From Podarcis raffonei (Eukaryota; Chordata; Lepidosauria; Squamata; Lacertidae): a stretch of 64,000 nucleotides of DNA. The notes beneath the pieces were generated by a model. It made no database searches. It was not told where the DNA came from and was given only the letters and a program-made list of their open reading frames with translations. How positions within the stretch are numbered: position 1 is the stretch's first letter; the number at the start of each line of letters is the position of its first letter. The stretch spans positions 68,262,831-68,326,830 of the forward strand of contig NC_070607.1 of the NCBI RefSeq assembly GCF_027172205.1. Direction: 5' to 3'. This document shows positions 21,601 to 32,954 of this stretch, piece by piece. Position numbers and translations under genes: made by a program.

Positions 21601-24600
21601 ACCAGTCTGCAGTTTTTTTAGTAGCCTGCATTTTCATGCTGACCAAGGGTGATGGACTTCTGTTCTCCACAGCTGGCATGAAAATGCAGGCCACTTAGCA
21701 AGTTATCAAAAAATAAAACAAAGGCTAGTAGCACTTGTGCTTTTATTTTCAAGGCTGAACTAGTGTGTCACTCAGTTCTACTATTCTTGACCCACTACTT
21801 ACGAGTTGAAGTGAGGATCAGTACACCAATAATGGAAATAAAAAGTATATACTCTAGGATATTAACCTTAAAGTGGTCTGTTTTTATTCAGGTGCCAATG
21901 AGGTTCTCTTAGTAATTGGGGGCTTTGGAAGTCAGCAGTCACCTATTGATGTGGTGGAGAAATATGATCCGAAGACACAGGAGTGGAGTTTCCTACCAGT
22001 ATGTAATTGTTTGCTTTATCACATTTTTTTTTTTTGCAACAGTAAAATACCAGGTATATACTTTAATAACACATGTTTGACCAGTCTGATTAAGCTTACT
22101 AAGGGGCTAACTGCACTTACTAGCTGATGCATGTAACAGTGCCTCAACACCTTTTTTAAAAAAAGAGATGAGGGAATTTAAAACAGGGAAGCAGCAGCTG
22201 GGAGTGCTTTACCATCTCCCTGCCCTCTGTTTTTCCTCTCAGATTGCTTTTCCTCTGTGGGGTGGACATACGTTTGCAATTGGAAATGCTTCTTTAAAAC
22301 CTTGTGGTTGGAAGAGTTGCTGCAAGAAGGGCTTTACAAAGATGTTTATAATGCAGGCATCTTCTTCACGTAGGAAAATGGATAAACCCTGTAGTCCCGC
22401 TGTTGTGAAATTGTGGGCTGGATTCGGCCTGCCAAACCAATGCAGGTAGCTCACCACACATTGGCAAAATCTAACCATCCCTTGCAGCACTGGGCTGAGA
22501 GGTGTTTAACTCTCTGCAATGTGTGTATCTCACATGTGTGTCTCAGTAGCATGGAGCTGGCTAACATCTGGCTGAAAAAAGGGTTAGCCAGTTCTGCTGT
22601 ACAGCATCATCTGTGGGCAATAATACATGTGTCTCTGACCAGGAGCTGGATGGTGACTTCACAACAAGCATGTGGGTGGCAACATAGTCTTGCACACATG
22701 CTAGGATAATAATTACCAAGAACGAACTGCGAGTCAGAAGTCCCCAGTTCAAATCTCATCTCTTCCTTGAATTTACTGGGTAATCTTGCGCAAGCCACAC
22801 TCTTCCATTCCCACCAACACTCCCCTAATAATTTCCACCATCAACTCTTTTGGGAGGAAGAGTGACATAGGCTTTTAATAAAATACTGCCCTTTTTTGCC
22901 TTCATAGGGCTATTATAAGGATTGTCCAGAAAAGGCATGTGAAACTAATTGAACCTACGAAAGCATTGTATGTACATAAATGTTAGAAAGACCTCTTGTG
23001 TAAAGTAGTCTGAGATGAAGAATTGGGGAGGTTCTGGATGATGACTCACAGAGCCATCTGAAATTTAAATTAATGTTTTCTAAATCCCCTGGTGAGCTGT
23101 TTGCTTTCTGTATGTCAAAACCTTTTGATACTGCATTCCATTGAGGCTCTTCTCGTCTCATGCAGAGAACCTCAAAAGTGTGCTGCGTACTGAAGATGTG
23201 AGCGTGTGAAATTGAATATATTGAACATATTGTTGTAGATAAACAGAATATATAGAATGATAAGCCCTGACACATTAGTGCAGCATTGTCTGTATTGATC
23301 GCACTATCTCTGTATGGCATCACTAGGAAATTGCAGGTGCCCATCATACCTAAAGATACCCAAAAAAATTGCTTCCATTTTTTTCTTTATGCATAGAGTA
23401 TCAGCCGTAAAAGACGCTATGTTGCCACAGTTTCCTTGCATGATCGGATATATGTAATAGGTGGTTATGATGGTCGTTCTCGCCTCAGTTCTGTGGAATG
23501 CTTAGATTATACATCTGATGAAGACAGTATCTGGTACTCTGTGGCTCCCATGAACGTTCGACGGGGCCTAGCGGGGGCTACAACCCTAGGAGGTATGTAT
23601 TGGTAAACGTATTCTAATTCCCCTACTGATAATCATTGCTGGAAACAATCTTAAGTACTTTCATTTTGCGGGGAAATTAATTCATTTATTCAACCAACAT
23701 AAATGCATATTTGTAAAATACTGATTTCAAATACTGTGATTTGTTTAATTCAGTTAACTGTTGTGTTACAGACATGATCTATGTTTCTGGAGGTTTTGAT
23801 GGAAGTCGGCGCCACACCAGTATGGAAAGATATGATCCCAACATTGATCAGTGGAGTATGTTGGGAGATATGCAGACAGCTCGAGAAGGAGCAGGACTGG
23901 TGGTTGCTAATAATGTTATCTATTGTCTTGGTAGGTAACCTCAGTGTATTTACAAATTTTTATATGGTAGTGCCTCAGCTGCAGTCTGGTGAAAAGACTA
24001 TGCAAGAAGCTGTAATTAGGAAGTGATCTTGCAAATTTCACGGCATTTGTAAGTTCTGTTTTGCCCTGGAATGCCCATCAAGTATGAAAGGTTTCTTCCG
24101 TGGAAAGCCTTTGAATTCAGAATTCCAATATCTGAAAGCAGTAGGCTCCATATATAAACATAGAAACAGAGCAAAGGCAATGAATTTTGCAGGACAGAGC
24201 TCAGAAATTGTTGCATTGCATTGGTCCTGTATCTTTTGGTTTTTAAGAGGTGACTTAATATTTAAGAAACCATCCCAAAGAAATCCTTAGTAGGTGCTTA
24301 AGAGTTGTTCAGCACAGTAGATGCAGCAGCCCTCAGCTCCACAGGCTTCTCAGCCTACCAACCCTGAAGCTTCTGCCTTCAGGATCCAGATGCCCAAGCC
24401 AGCCACTGCCACTACTGGCCACCTTACTTCGCCAGCCAGCTTGGGGATCTGCTGCTTCTACTGCTGCCAGCTGGCCAGTTAGGAGTCAGTCTGACAGGAG
24501 GAGTGTGGGAACAAGGAAAGTTGGTAGAAGCAGTGGACAGCTGGCCTGATAATCCACTGCTGCAGTCGCCACCGCCAATCCCTAGGCTGGCTTGCTGCTG

Positions 24601-27373
24601 CCTTCCTCTTCCTGCCGTCCTCCTCCTGCCAGTCTGACTCTTCATCCTAAAATTTTTGGCAACAGCACAAGAAAGTCTAAGCCTTTCATGATCCTGCACT
24701 CCTCCTTTGCACCTCTGGCATCAGGAGAGGCAAAGGAGAAGTGGCGGCAATGGGGAGATCAGGGAGATCATAAAAGGCTTCTGGTGGGCTCTTAAGGGGA
24801 TGTGGGTGTTTTTGGTGCAGAGGTTGGCTTGGTGAGTGAAGTGAAGCGAGCAGGGGCAATAGCCCCTCATAAAAGTAATACAAGTAATTTAATGGGTTCC
24901 TCTGTTTTCAGGTGGTTATGATGGTCTGAACATCTTAAATTCTGTGGAGCGATATGATCCCCACACTGGGCACTGGACAAATGTCACTCCAATGGCCACA
25001 AAGCGCTCAGGTGAGAGTCCTGATCAGGGTGGGGAGCTGTTGGCAGTATACCAGCTGTAATGGTGGTTTTATAGGGACCATCTGATTAGAGTGAGAATTT
25101 TGTTCTTTCTTTTCCCTGCAACTGTACTCCTACGGAGTAGAGCTCCTGAAGCTTCCAAATAATGAATCTGGAATTTACCAAGGGCACCAGTAACCAGCCC
25201 TCTCTTCCCAGCAGCTCTCCAACTACCACAGGGTTGTATCAAACAGTTCATGGAGTTCTGCTCATGCAATGTGACTTCCGGGATGCAGGTGGCGCTGTGG
25301 GTTAAACCACAGAGCCTAGGACTTGCCGATCTGAAGGTCAGCGGTTCAAATCCCCGCGACGGGGTGAGCTCCTGTTGCTCAGTCCCTGCTCCTGCCAACC
25401 TAGCAGTTCGAAAGCATGTCTAAGTGCAAGTAGATAAATAGGTACCACTCCAGCGGGAAGGTAAACAGTGTTTCCGTGTGCTACTCTGGTTCACCAGAAG
25501 CAGCTTAGTCATGCTGGCCACATGACCCGGAAGCTGTACGCCAGCTCCCTTGGCCAATAATGCGAGATGAGCGCTGCAACCCCAGAGTCGGTCACGACTG
25601 GACCTAATGGTCAGGGGTCCATTTACCTTTACCTTTACCTAATGTGACTTCCACTTCTCCTCTCCCTGCATGCTCCCAACATCTGCTCCAGACAGTCCCC
25701 CAGCTTCCTGGAGCAGATTTTTTTTGGGGTAGTGGTGGTTAGGGTTAGGATTAGAGAAGATGTCCTATTACACTGCACAAGCCTGTTTTGTGAGGACTGT
25801 TAGATACAATTCATACTATCTGAATAGCCTTCACAATATAAAACATCTGTTTTCTCTCACTCCTTTATACAATTAAGACAGTTTGCATACTGTCTTTAAA
25901 TGTATATAAATGTATACTTTTCTTGGATATCTTTACGCAACTTTGACATCCTGTGCAAACATTACAGTTTCAGGAAGATTACTTTCCCCCTGTCACCTTT
26001 GCAGTGGTAGACTGTGACTATTAAAAGAGGCAGGCATTATGATAACTTCACCCACCATGGGGCTTGTTCATTTTCAGAAGGCAAGAGGCACAATCTTCCA
26101 TCCAGATATGCCTAATTGTGGGATTTGGTGCCACATTCCATGGTTTTTCTTTCCCAGGAGCTGGAGTAGCCTTGCTGAATGATCATATCTATGTGGTTGG
26201 AGGGTTTGATGGAACAGCACATCTCTCCTCTGTGGAGGCGTATAACATTCGCACAGACTCATGGACCACAGTGACCAGCATGACAACCCCCCGCTGTTAT
26301 GTGGGAGCAACAGTCCTGAGGGGGCGACTTTATGCCATAGCAGGGTAAGGGGGCCAAGCTTCACTCAGAAATACCTTTAAGCCTAGTATAGCTGGATCAG
26401 TCTATCTATACTTATTATAAGTGTATTAGATGCCCAGTAACATGGCATCAGTAAAAAGGGACGCGGGTGGCGCTGTGGGTAAAAGCCTCAGCGCCTAGGG
26501 CTTGCCGATCGAAAGGTCGGTGGTTCGAATCCCCGCGGCGGGGTGCGCTCCCGTTGCTCGGTCCCAGCGCCTGCCAACCTAGCAGTTCGAAAGCACCTCC
26601 GGGTGCAAGTAGATAAATAGGGACCGCTTACTAGTGGGAAGGTAAATGGCGTTTCCGTGTGCGGCTCTGGCTCGCCAGAGCAGCGATGTCACACTGGCCA
26701 CGTGACCCGGAAGTGTCTCCGGACAGCGCTGGCCCCCGGCCTCTTGAGTGAGATGGGCGCACAACCCTAGAGTCTGTCAAGACTGGCCCGTACGGGCAGG
26801 GGTACCTTTACCTTTACCTTTAACATGGCAAAAGGCCTATCTGATACAGCATTTGTTTTTGTGCACTGAGGCACATGATCAAGATCAAAAATGCAGGAAG
26901 GGTGAATGCTGTTGCGCTAAGGCCTTGCTTGCAGCCTCCCTATAGGTATCTGTGAGAACAGGATGCCGAAATAGATGAGCTGCTGGCATACCAGGCCTGA
27001 GTCTTCCTTCTGTGAAATTGTAATCTGTAGATTGGTCCATAGGGTGGGTTTGTAGTAACATGGTCAAAGATGGACATGGCAAGTGTTTCCTTGCACTGAC
27101 CTCTCACAAAATACAAGAGTTTTGTCATCGTATGACTTAATAGGGATGGTTGTGCCACCGCTCCAAACTATTATCAAGTCATCATCTCCTTTTTAAGAGT
27201 TCCAGACTTCAACATGTTCTCATCAGTAATCTTCTCTCACGTGTAGGTACGATGGGAACTCGCTTCTGAGCAGTATTGAGTGCTATGATCCTATCATTGA
27301 CAGCTGGGAAGTGGTGACATCACTGGGAACCCAACGGTGTGATGCTGGCGTTTGTGTGCTGCGTGAGAAGTGA
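12627..27373 (+). CDS. KLHL12: KLHL12, kelch-like CUL3 substrate adaptor (11 coding exons)
   Basis: Coding exons: 12627-12809, 14132-14285, 15724-15941, 18198-18347, 19591-19705, 21892-21998, 23397-23592, 23772-23930, 24912-25010, 26158-26344, 27247-27373. All introns are GT-AG and the frame runs unbroken for 564 residues. The BTB domain (about 29-96) dimerises and binds CUL3, BACK (about 131-232) follows, then six kelch blades (about 278-560) recognise substrates. Blade marks are [44 protein letters not shown] and AIAGYDGNS. The last lacks the GG doublet, as in the human protein. Known targets in mammals are SEC31 (COPII coats for collagen export), DVL and DRD4. The start is MAPKDIM: human has MGGI ahead of it, but here the in-frame codons upstream reach a stop in the same exon. 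The exon containing the ATG starts at 12570. Confidence 0.97.
13080..13250 (-). mobile_element. L2-like LINE fragment in KLHL12 intron
   Basis: Contains CATTCCACAGCCTGGGGGCC and GGCCCTCTCCCGC, the antisense of an L2-type ORF C-terminal segment (…FHSLGATxEKALS…). Too short and worn to class further. Confidence 0.5.
13705..13892. repeat. near-perfect 86-bp inverted repeat (long hairpin) in KLHL12 intron
   Basis: Arms 13705-13790 and 13807-13892 are each 86 bp and complementary except at two positions, with a 16-nt loop (13791-13806). The unit (AAAATTCCTTCCAGTAGCAC…) resembles a squamate interspersed repeat present here as a head-to-head pair. It lies between coding exons 1 and 2, so the pre-mRNA would contain a long double-stranded stem. 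Confidence 0.88.
16955..17076 (+). mobile_element. L2/CR1-type LINE 3' tail
   Basis: TATGTTGTAAACTGCCACG, then CTCAGACAGAGG, then TAGTATAGAAATTTAATAAA is the conserved tail of L2-like elements. It abuts the solo LTR that follows. Confidence 0.6.
17082..17609 (-). mobile_element. solo LTR in KLHL12 intron 4 (fossil)
   Basis: 528 bp, begins TGTTAGCATC and ends ATCTCCTCA, flanked by the 5-bp repeat ACTGC at 17077-17081 and 17610-17614. Read on -, a polyadenylation signal (AATAAA, near 17321) suggests that orientation. No interior remains, as after LTR-LTR recombination. The family is Ty3/gypsy or retrovirus-like and is not resolved. Confidence 0.68.
17690..17937 (+). mobile_element. CR1/L2-type LINE 3' tail
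   Basis: CATGCTGTAAGCCACCTTGA, then GGAAAGGCGGCATACAAATA is a typical non-LTR tail in reptile genomes. Non-coding remnant. Confidence 0.6.
19795..20118 (+). mobile_element. L2-like LINE 3' end
   Basis: An ORF end reading TLELPACxH-like (GGAACTCCCTGCCTGTTGAC), followed by TTTTATTGC…TTTTAACC and GGGAAGGGCAGGATATGAT-like tail sequence with TGTAAATAAA. Decayed, in the KLHL12 intron after coding exon 5. Confidence 0.55.
21624..21691. repeat. 16-bp perfect stem with 36-nt loop
   Basis: GCCTGCATTTTCATGC at 21624-21639 pairs exactly with GCATGAAAATGCAGGC at 21676-21691. It lies in the KLHL12 intron before coding exon 6. It could be a worn MITE. The stem is short for a microRNA precursor. Confidence 0.6.
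22705..22950 (+). mobile_element. MIR/CORE-SINE-like element
   Basis: A tRNA-like B box (CAGTTCAAATCTCATC) is followed by TACTGGGTAATCTTGCGCAA and a GGGCTATTATAAGGATT end, matching the layout of MIR/CORE SINEs (…GTGACCTTGGGCAAGT…AGGGTTGTTGTGAGGAT…). Strongly diverged. Confidence 0.45.
24300..24850. other. unclassified GC-richer intron block
   Basis: C/T- and G-rich sequence with repeated TGCTGCC and CCAGC words inside the KLHL12 intron before coding exon 9. No open frame or repeat family recognised. Confidence 0.3.
25280..25640 (+). mobile_element. Sauria SINE with 12-bp target duplication
   Basis: 361 bp: tRNA-like A box (GTGGCGCTGTGGG) and B box (GGTTCAAATCC), the body with GCAAGTAGATAAATAGGTAC, and a (TTTACC)n tail. 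Flanked by perfect AATGTGACTTCC repeats at 25268-25279 and 25641-25652. Lies in the KLHL12 intron between coding exons 9 and 10. Confidence 0.93.
26458..26821 (+). mobile_element. Sauria SINE
   Basis: Same family as 25280-25640, with ATAAATAGGGACCGC and a TTTACC tail, richer in CpG and so likely a younger subfamily. In the last KLHL12 intron. The flanks both carry AACATGGCA but not directly abutting, so the target duplication is uncertain. Confidence 0.9.
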
Positions 27374-28898
27374 CCTTAGGGGAAAGGCCTTGCAAGAGCA
27401 CTTCTGTGGAACAAAGAGACTATGGGAGAAAGTACTGGCTCACTTGCAGCTATTGCTCTTGTAGCTGTGGATGCAGTGACCATTGCTATCTGGCCTGCGC
27501 TGCAGACCTTCAGGCTCATCTTCAAAGCTACTGATTCCATTTAAAAAACAATCCACACACAAGGCACTTTGAACTGAAAACAGAAAAATTACATGCTCAT
27601 GTAATGATAACCCTGTGAAAGTGAGTTGCCTAAAGCAGTAAAGATGTCTATGCTTTCTGGCCCACTGCATCTCTAGAACATTGGCACATACAAGGAAGTT
27701 TGAGCATGGCACCAACGATTTGTGCCTGAATGTTTCCATGTACCAAATATGCTGCAGTGCAGACATACTGTTAGTGAGCATTGTGTGGGCACACTGTGTT
27801 TTGTTTTTGGACGCTTTTTACGTTCTGCACAGACTTGCCCATGGTGCTGGGGAGAAGAGCCAGAGGCTGATGCATGCAACTGATAAAGACTCTCTGTGTT
27901 GGTATAAGCAATCTGGCCTTCCACCATAACGGAAAAGGGGGCAGCGGAGACTATAGCCTGCTGGAATATTCAGTCTTATCTGCTGGGAAGAAAGGCAAGC
28001 AGACAGGAAGAAAATACTGAATTTCGTGTTTTTACCTGAAGAGAGGCTGTGTGTTCTAGTACTTGTGAACAAGAACCTGTTTACATCTGCTATCTAAGCC
28101 AAGTTTTTTTTTAGTGTTAGTGGAGCAGTGAAGTAGGAAATCTTGACATATTGGCGGGAAAGAGTATAATGTGCTCTGGAAAGGGTGCATCTGCCCAGGC
28201 CACTTAGGCTGCCTTGCGAATGTCCCTTCAATCTCCACAAATCACTGAACATCTCTTCTCAACCCCACACTGGTCTTAAGCCTGATACCCTGTGCAGGCC
28301 TTCTGCATGAGCATTGTCAGCACAGGTTGTCTTACACTCAGCTTTTATTGTGCTTCTGCTTTAGCACCAAAGTAGGAGCATGATACGTTCTATTTCGTTA
28401 AGAGCACACTAATGTTTACAGTGCATTGTAGTTTTACCTGGTGTCATTTCTCTCCAGACCCAATTACAACAAGGCATTTCATGTGAACTGGAACATTTGC
28501 TCAAGGCATCTCTTTCATGGCATATTTATGATTCTCCTTGCCTATTTTAATACCCCTCTGGTGTGTTATGCAGCTTGTACTAGATATGTGAATTCACACC
28601 ACATTGCTGAAATGGACACCTGAGCCTGTGGATAATGCGCCTCCAACCCCTCATGGATGTGCCCTAAACTTTCAGCATGATCCTGGAGCTCTCTCTCTCC
28701 CATGACCCACTGAGCCTCTTCCTGTCACACAGCTCTATTGGGAGCCAAGGGGTGAATGTATTTATTTGCTGGGTGTTATTGACTCCTTGCTTTGGGGATA
28801 TGGTAGCATGGGAGAATGATGCACTTTCGAATAACACTGAGTTTATAAGTCCTGTCCTATCACATCAGTGTTTGTGATTCATTTCTTACGTATTTTTT

Positions 28899-28904
28899 AA
28901 TAAA
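28899..28904 (+). terminator. KLHL12: KLHL12 polyadenylation signal
   Basis: AATAAA about 1.5 kb after the stop codon. The interval 27374-28900 is free of recognised repeats, as expected of a 3' UTR, and its open readings are chance. Confidence 0.65.
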
Positions 28905-29165
28905 AGTATCTCTGGTACATGTGAACATTTGGTTTCTCCAAGTAGGTTGCCTTTATTTTTGCAGTAGCATTTATTATTTAAACCATTTTTTAAAATATAA
29001 AGTATTTGTTGGTGAAGTGCTCCTTTTATGTAGGCTTCTTCTGAAGAGGTGCCAAATGGGCATTGGTGGGAGTCTACATTTGCCCACTTTTCTCTTAAGT
29101 TCATCTCTTTTTTTACAGCTTATTTCTTAAAGAGAAAGTAAAGTGATGGGGATTAAGAAAATGTT

Positions 29166-29312
29166 TATAGAATAATAGAATTGTAGAGTTGGAAGGGACC
29201 TTGAGGATCATCTAGTCCAACCCCCTGCAATGCAGGAATATGCAGCTGTCCCGTATGGGGATTGAACCTGCAGCCTTGGCGTTATCAGCACCACACTCTT
29301 AACTAACTGAAG
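29166..29312 (-). mobile_element. tRNA-derived SINE with CR1-like tail
   Basis: Read on -, a tRNA-like head with a B box (GGTTCAATCCCC) joins CCCTGCATTGCAGGGGG-type sequence, TTGGACTAGATGATCC and CAACTCTACAATTCTAT. The last two are the 3' end of CR1 LINEs, which mobilise such SINEs. Confidence 0.7.
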
Positions 29313-30240
29313 ATTATTTTTACTTTGATGTGCAAACTGCATTAAGAAACTGCTTTCTTAATCTTGCATAGCTTCAGATCTCCTTTTCCACTCTTGCTTA
29401 CATTATAGTATGACCCCATTGCTCCTTTCAGGGAGGGAGCTGTCATCTATTGAGGCAAGCTCTGAATGAAATGAATAATGCATCTCATCATCTGGTAAAG
29501 AAGTTGCCAAGAAATAATTCTGTGTGTTTTCCTACTCTTTTGAGCCCTTCCACTTTTCTCTGTAATATCTTACCATAAAACAGAGGCAGGGAGCTTTAGC
29601 CAAGTATCAATCTCCTTACACAAGAAGCCATCACATTCTTCTTCCTCTTTAGTACTATATTTTAATCGAACTCAGTGAAATACATTACAGGAGAGAAAAC
29701 TGAGTAGTAGTCTGAACAGAGAAACCATGGGCACAATGAGTTGTTTGGAAGGCACAATGGGCGCATGTGTGAATGGAGTCACGTTTTATTTTGGGACGAC
29801 TCTTTCCTTTCGGTTACTTACCCTTAAAACCCGCCTAAAAACAAACAAACACACACACACACACAACGGCATCTATGCCAGCCTTCAATAATTCCCCAGT
29901 TAGCAAACAGGAACAAAGAAGAATCAGCACTAGCAGGGCGTTCTTCCCAAAACGAAAGTGGGATGTACGCGCTACCACCTTTCCTGGCATAACGGGAAGC
30001 TGTCTTCCATTCACGCAGACGTGTTCCTGGCAACTTGCAAGCTGGCGGTACTGTGAACAAGGGCGCAGAGCCATTTGCTCATCTTTTTTCCCCTACTGGG
30101 TTCGTAGCTGATGAATTCAGCCGGCGTCTACTTTTACTATTTCCGTTCGATATTATATTAGAACTAAAAAAAACCCGAACTGGTGCAACAGCAGGATTGC
30201 AAAAGGAAGCAAAGAGCTTTAGCTTTGAGGAGCGCTGGAC
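29313..30240. other. KLHL12-RABIF intergenic spacer
   Basis: No gene. A short CA microsatellite lies at 29850-29865. CpG rises from about 29930 toward the RABIF start. Confidence 0.5.
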
Positions 30241-30398
30241 TGCGCCGCTCGCTCGGTCTCCTCTCTGCTTTCCCGTTCCAGAGCCGCCGCGTAATTTGCG
30301 CGCGCGCCTTGCAGAGCCGGCCGAAGGGAACAAAGCGGGGCGCCTCTCTCGTCCCCGCTGGTGTCGCCCCGCCCTCGCCCTCTTGCGCCTGCGTGGCT
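30241..30398 (+). promoter_or_regulatory. RABIF: RABIF CpG promoter and 5' UTR
   Basis: CpG-dense, with GCGCGCGCG at about 30299-30307 and TTGCGCCTGCG (close to an NRF1-type site) just upstream of the first ATG. No TATA box is seen, as usual for housekeeping genes. Confidence 0.6.
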
Positions 30399-32067
30399 AT
30401 GGCGGCGCCCGGTTCGGAGATGGAGGCGGCGGGCGCGGCGGGGCCGGAGGAGCTGGTGTGCGCGCGGGGCCGGAACCGCAAGGCCGTCCTGTGCCAGCGC
30501 TGCAGCTCCCGCGTGCTTCTGCCTGGCACCGCCACCTTCACCCGCCGAGAGGTAGGCAGCGGGCGGGCGGGAGAAGGGCTTGCTGGGACGCCCGTCCTCG
30601 GCCCGCCTCCGGGTGCCGCGAGACCGGCTGGCCGAGGCCAGGGCGGGGTTTTCGGAGCAGCTTCCCCGGAAATCTCCCGTTCCTCCGGTGGTGCTTTGCT
30701 TAATAAGAGCCAGAGGTAGAAATCTCTGCCTAGCCCTGAAGATCCCTCGGTGATTTGGGGCCAGTCATTCTCTCAGACTCGCCTAATGCTACATTGCAGG
30801 GAGGTTGCGAGTTAAAAATGGGATATATTGCGGGTGTGGAGGGGGGTTGATATCTGCAATGTTGAGCTTGTTAAAGTCCTGGGTATAAGTGAAAATAATG
30901 GCTATGAAAGGAAAGACGTTTAGAAAGACGCTTGGCGACTTGTCTGGCTGCAGAATGGGAAGACTGTGAAGACACCCTGCAGATCCTAAGAGGCATATTT
31001 CTTATTAACACATGCTTTACAGTTATGGAGATAAGTCTTGCCTAAAATGAATCCCTGAATCCGAAATCTAGGTGGAGAGTCTACTTTGCAGCCAGAGGCG
31101 TACCCAGGCTCCCTTGCACCCTTCGCAGTGAGCTGTCTCGCCCCTGTCTCCCCTTGCACCCTTGGCAACGAGATCTATTGTTGTGGAGAGGCACAATTTT
31201 TGCACCCTGGACCTGCACCCTTTAGCACCCTGGGCCTGCACCCTTTGCAGGGGCCAACCTAGGCAGCTCCCAGGTACACCCCTGTTTGCAGCTAGTCAAC
31301 TTGTGTATGCTAGGGGAGGCTAACCAGTGTTATTGGACTCTGATTCCCATCAGCGCCATCCAGCATGGTCAATAGTCAGGGATGATGGGAGTTGTGGTCC
31401 AACAACATCTGGAGGGCCACAAGTTAGCCACTCTTGATGCATATTCAAAGTACAGTGGTACCTCGGGTTACATATGCTTCAGGTTACAGACTCCGCTAAC
31501 CCAGAAATAGTGCTTCAGGTTAAGAACTTTGCTTCAGGATGAGAACAGAAATTGTGCGGCGGCGGCGCAGCGGCAGCAGGAGGCCCCATTAGCTAAAGTT
31601 AAGAACAGGTTAAGAACAGTTTCAGGTTAAGTACGGACCTCCAGAATGAATTAAATACTTAACCCGAGGTACCACTGTAAGAGTGAAGAGACAGGGAGTT
31701 GTGTGTTTGGGAAACTGTAGAAAGCTCTAACTATCCCATAGTAAGTACCAGCATATCATGCCAGCCATGTTGCTTCTTTCACGATAAAAGCAGCTGACTT
31801 GCTTGTTTTGTTGCTTGACAGCTTTTCCTCCCTGCTATGAAGAAGAAGACCGCCCTGGTGGGTAACAGTGACTTGGATGGGGATGTCCTACAGGACCACT
31901 GGCTGGTTGATGACATGTTCTCTTTTGAAAATGTTGGCTTCACCAAGGATGTTGGAAATATAAAGTTCCTGATCTGTGCAGACTGTGAAATCGGTCCTAT
32001 TGGCTGGCACTGCTTGGATGACAAAAAGAGTTTTTACGTGGCCTTGGACCGTGTGTCCCATGAATGA
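30399..32067 (+). CDS. RABIF: RABIF (MSS4), Rab-interacting zinc protein, two exons
   Basis: Exon 1 30399-30551 and exon 2 31822-32067 give 132 residues; the human protein has 123. MSS4 binds nucleotide-free exocytic Rabs (Rab1, Rab3, Rab8, Rab10) and acts as a holdase that stabilises them in the cytosol. Both zinc-binding CxxC pairs are present (LCQRCSSRV, ICADCEIGP), and the core ENVGFTKDVGNIKFL and the end YVALDRVSHE match closely. Two in-frame ATGs exist. The first (30399) adds seven residues; the second (30420, MEAAGAAG) aligns with the human start MEPADQ. Both have G at -3 and +4, so the start is open. KLHL12 lies directly upstream on the same strand, as in mammals. Confidence 0.95.
31093..31284. 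mobile_element. hAT MITE in RABIF intron
   Basis: Starts CAGAGGCGTACCCAGG and ends CCCAGGTACACCCCTG (inverted ends), flanked by perfect 8-bp TTTGCAGC repeats (31085-31092 and 31285-31292). The inside repeats the word TTGCACCCT. Confidence 0.88.
31310..31436. mobile_element. hAT palindromic MITE, degraded
   Basis: Same family as 968 and 55254: TCTGATTCCCATCAGC, then GATGATGGGAGTTGTGG, then ACATCTGGAGGGCCAC. Target duplication no longer clear. Confidence 0.65.
31453..31677. mobile_element. pogo/Tigger-like MITE
   Basis: Inverted ends CAGTGGTACCTCGGGTTA and TTAACCCGAGGTACCACTG inside a TA duplication (31451-31452 and 31678-31679). 225 bp, non-coding. TA target and CAGTGG ends fit the Tc1/mariner pogo group. 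Sibling copies lie at 34810, 35540, 35753, 60802 and 61752. Confidence 0.88.
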
Positions 32068-32707
32068 TGTGCTGGCTGGTGACCAAAAGATCCATGATCT
32101 TCCTGTCGGCTGGTTCAGACATGTTACAGCTACTCTTCTCTCTAGCAGACTAATGTCTACTTTGTAATGCCAACATGCAGCCTTGAAAACGGCTCAAGAA
32201 TGGTGCCCTAACATGTTGCATTGAAAGAAGTGTCTGCTTATATTGCTTGTCAAGTGACTTACGACTCCCTTGAACCCCTTCTTCCCCATGTAATTCTTGC
32301 CCTGAGTCCTGTTCTTGTCTAAAATCTTGCAGATTACATTGGTGTAATTTGAAGCAAAGACATCGCTTTATTTAATTATTGAGTGAAAGAAAAATATTGA
32401 GATACACTGAACCATCTATCCCCTGTAAAGTGAGCATATTAATGCAACGGGAAGAATTCTTCTAGCTTTTTCTTTTCCTTTTTGTTTTTATTTTTTTATT
32501 TTTTTGCTTTTGGGCAGTATCATATCCAGATTTATGGTTTTCTGCTGTATTTTGGACCAAAGGGTGCATACTTTTGACTTTAATGTTTACAGACATGACT
32601 CCTATATCTCTGTCAATTGACATTTTATAATTGACATTTTATAATTTCTATCTTATAACTGTTATTGAAAGCCAAGTCTTGGTTGCGGGACTTTTTAAAT
32701 GTGGGAA

Positions 32708-32713
32708 AATAAA
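32708..32713 (+). terminator. RABIF: RABIF polyadenylation signal (candidate)
   Basis: AATAAA 640 bp after the stop in an AT-rich 3' UTR. A 17-bp tandem duplication (ACATTTTATAATTG type, about 32620-32650) lies just upstream. Other sites are possible. Confidence 0.45.
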
Positions 32714-32954
32714 ACGAAGCTTTTGAGAGTGCAGAAAGAAAAGTAGAAGAAAAAATGTCATTGGAAGAGCTAACCTTCTAATCCTTTACAAATATTTGTA
32801 TTTAATTAAATGTAAACCAAGCTTTTCAATTTGTATGTTGTGATCTTTCTATAAAATGTTGCCAGAGATAATGAACCTAATGAATGTGTTTTAAAAACAC
32901 AGCAAATCTTGACAAAGAAAGAATGCTTCAGTTGGATTTACTTCCACTTCTCCG

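Noticed and set aside
27440-28238. Several 60-113-codon readings after the KLHL12 stop
   Set aside because: They lie in the 3' UTR, overlap on both strands and show no family likeness.
30035-30703. 222-codon + reading over the RABIF start
   Set aside because: A different frame from RABIF in CpG-rich DNA. The RABIF frame has the conserved zinc motif and a proper donor.
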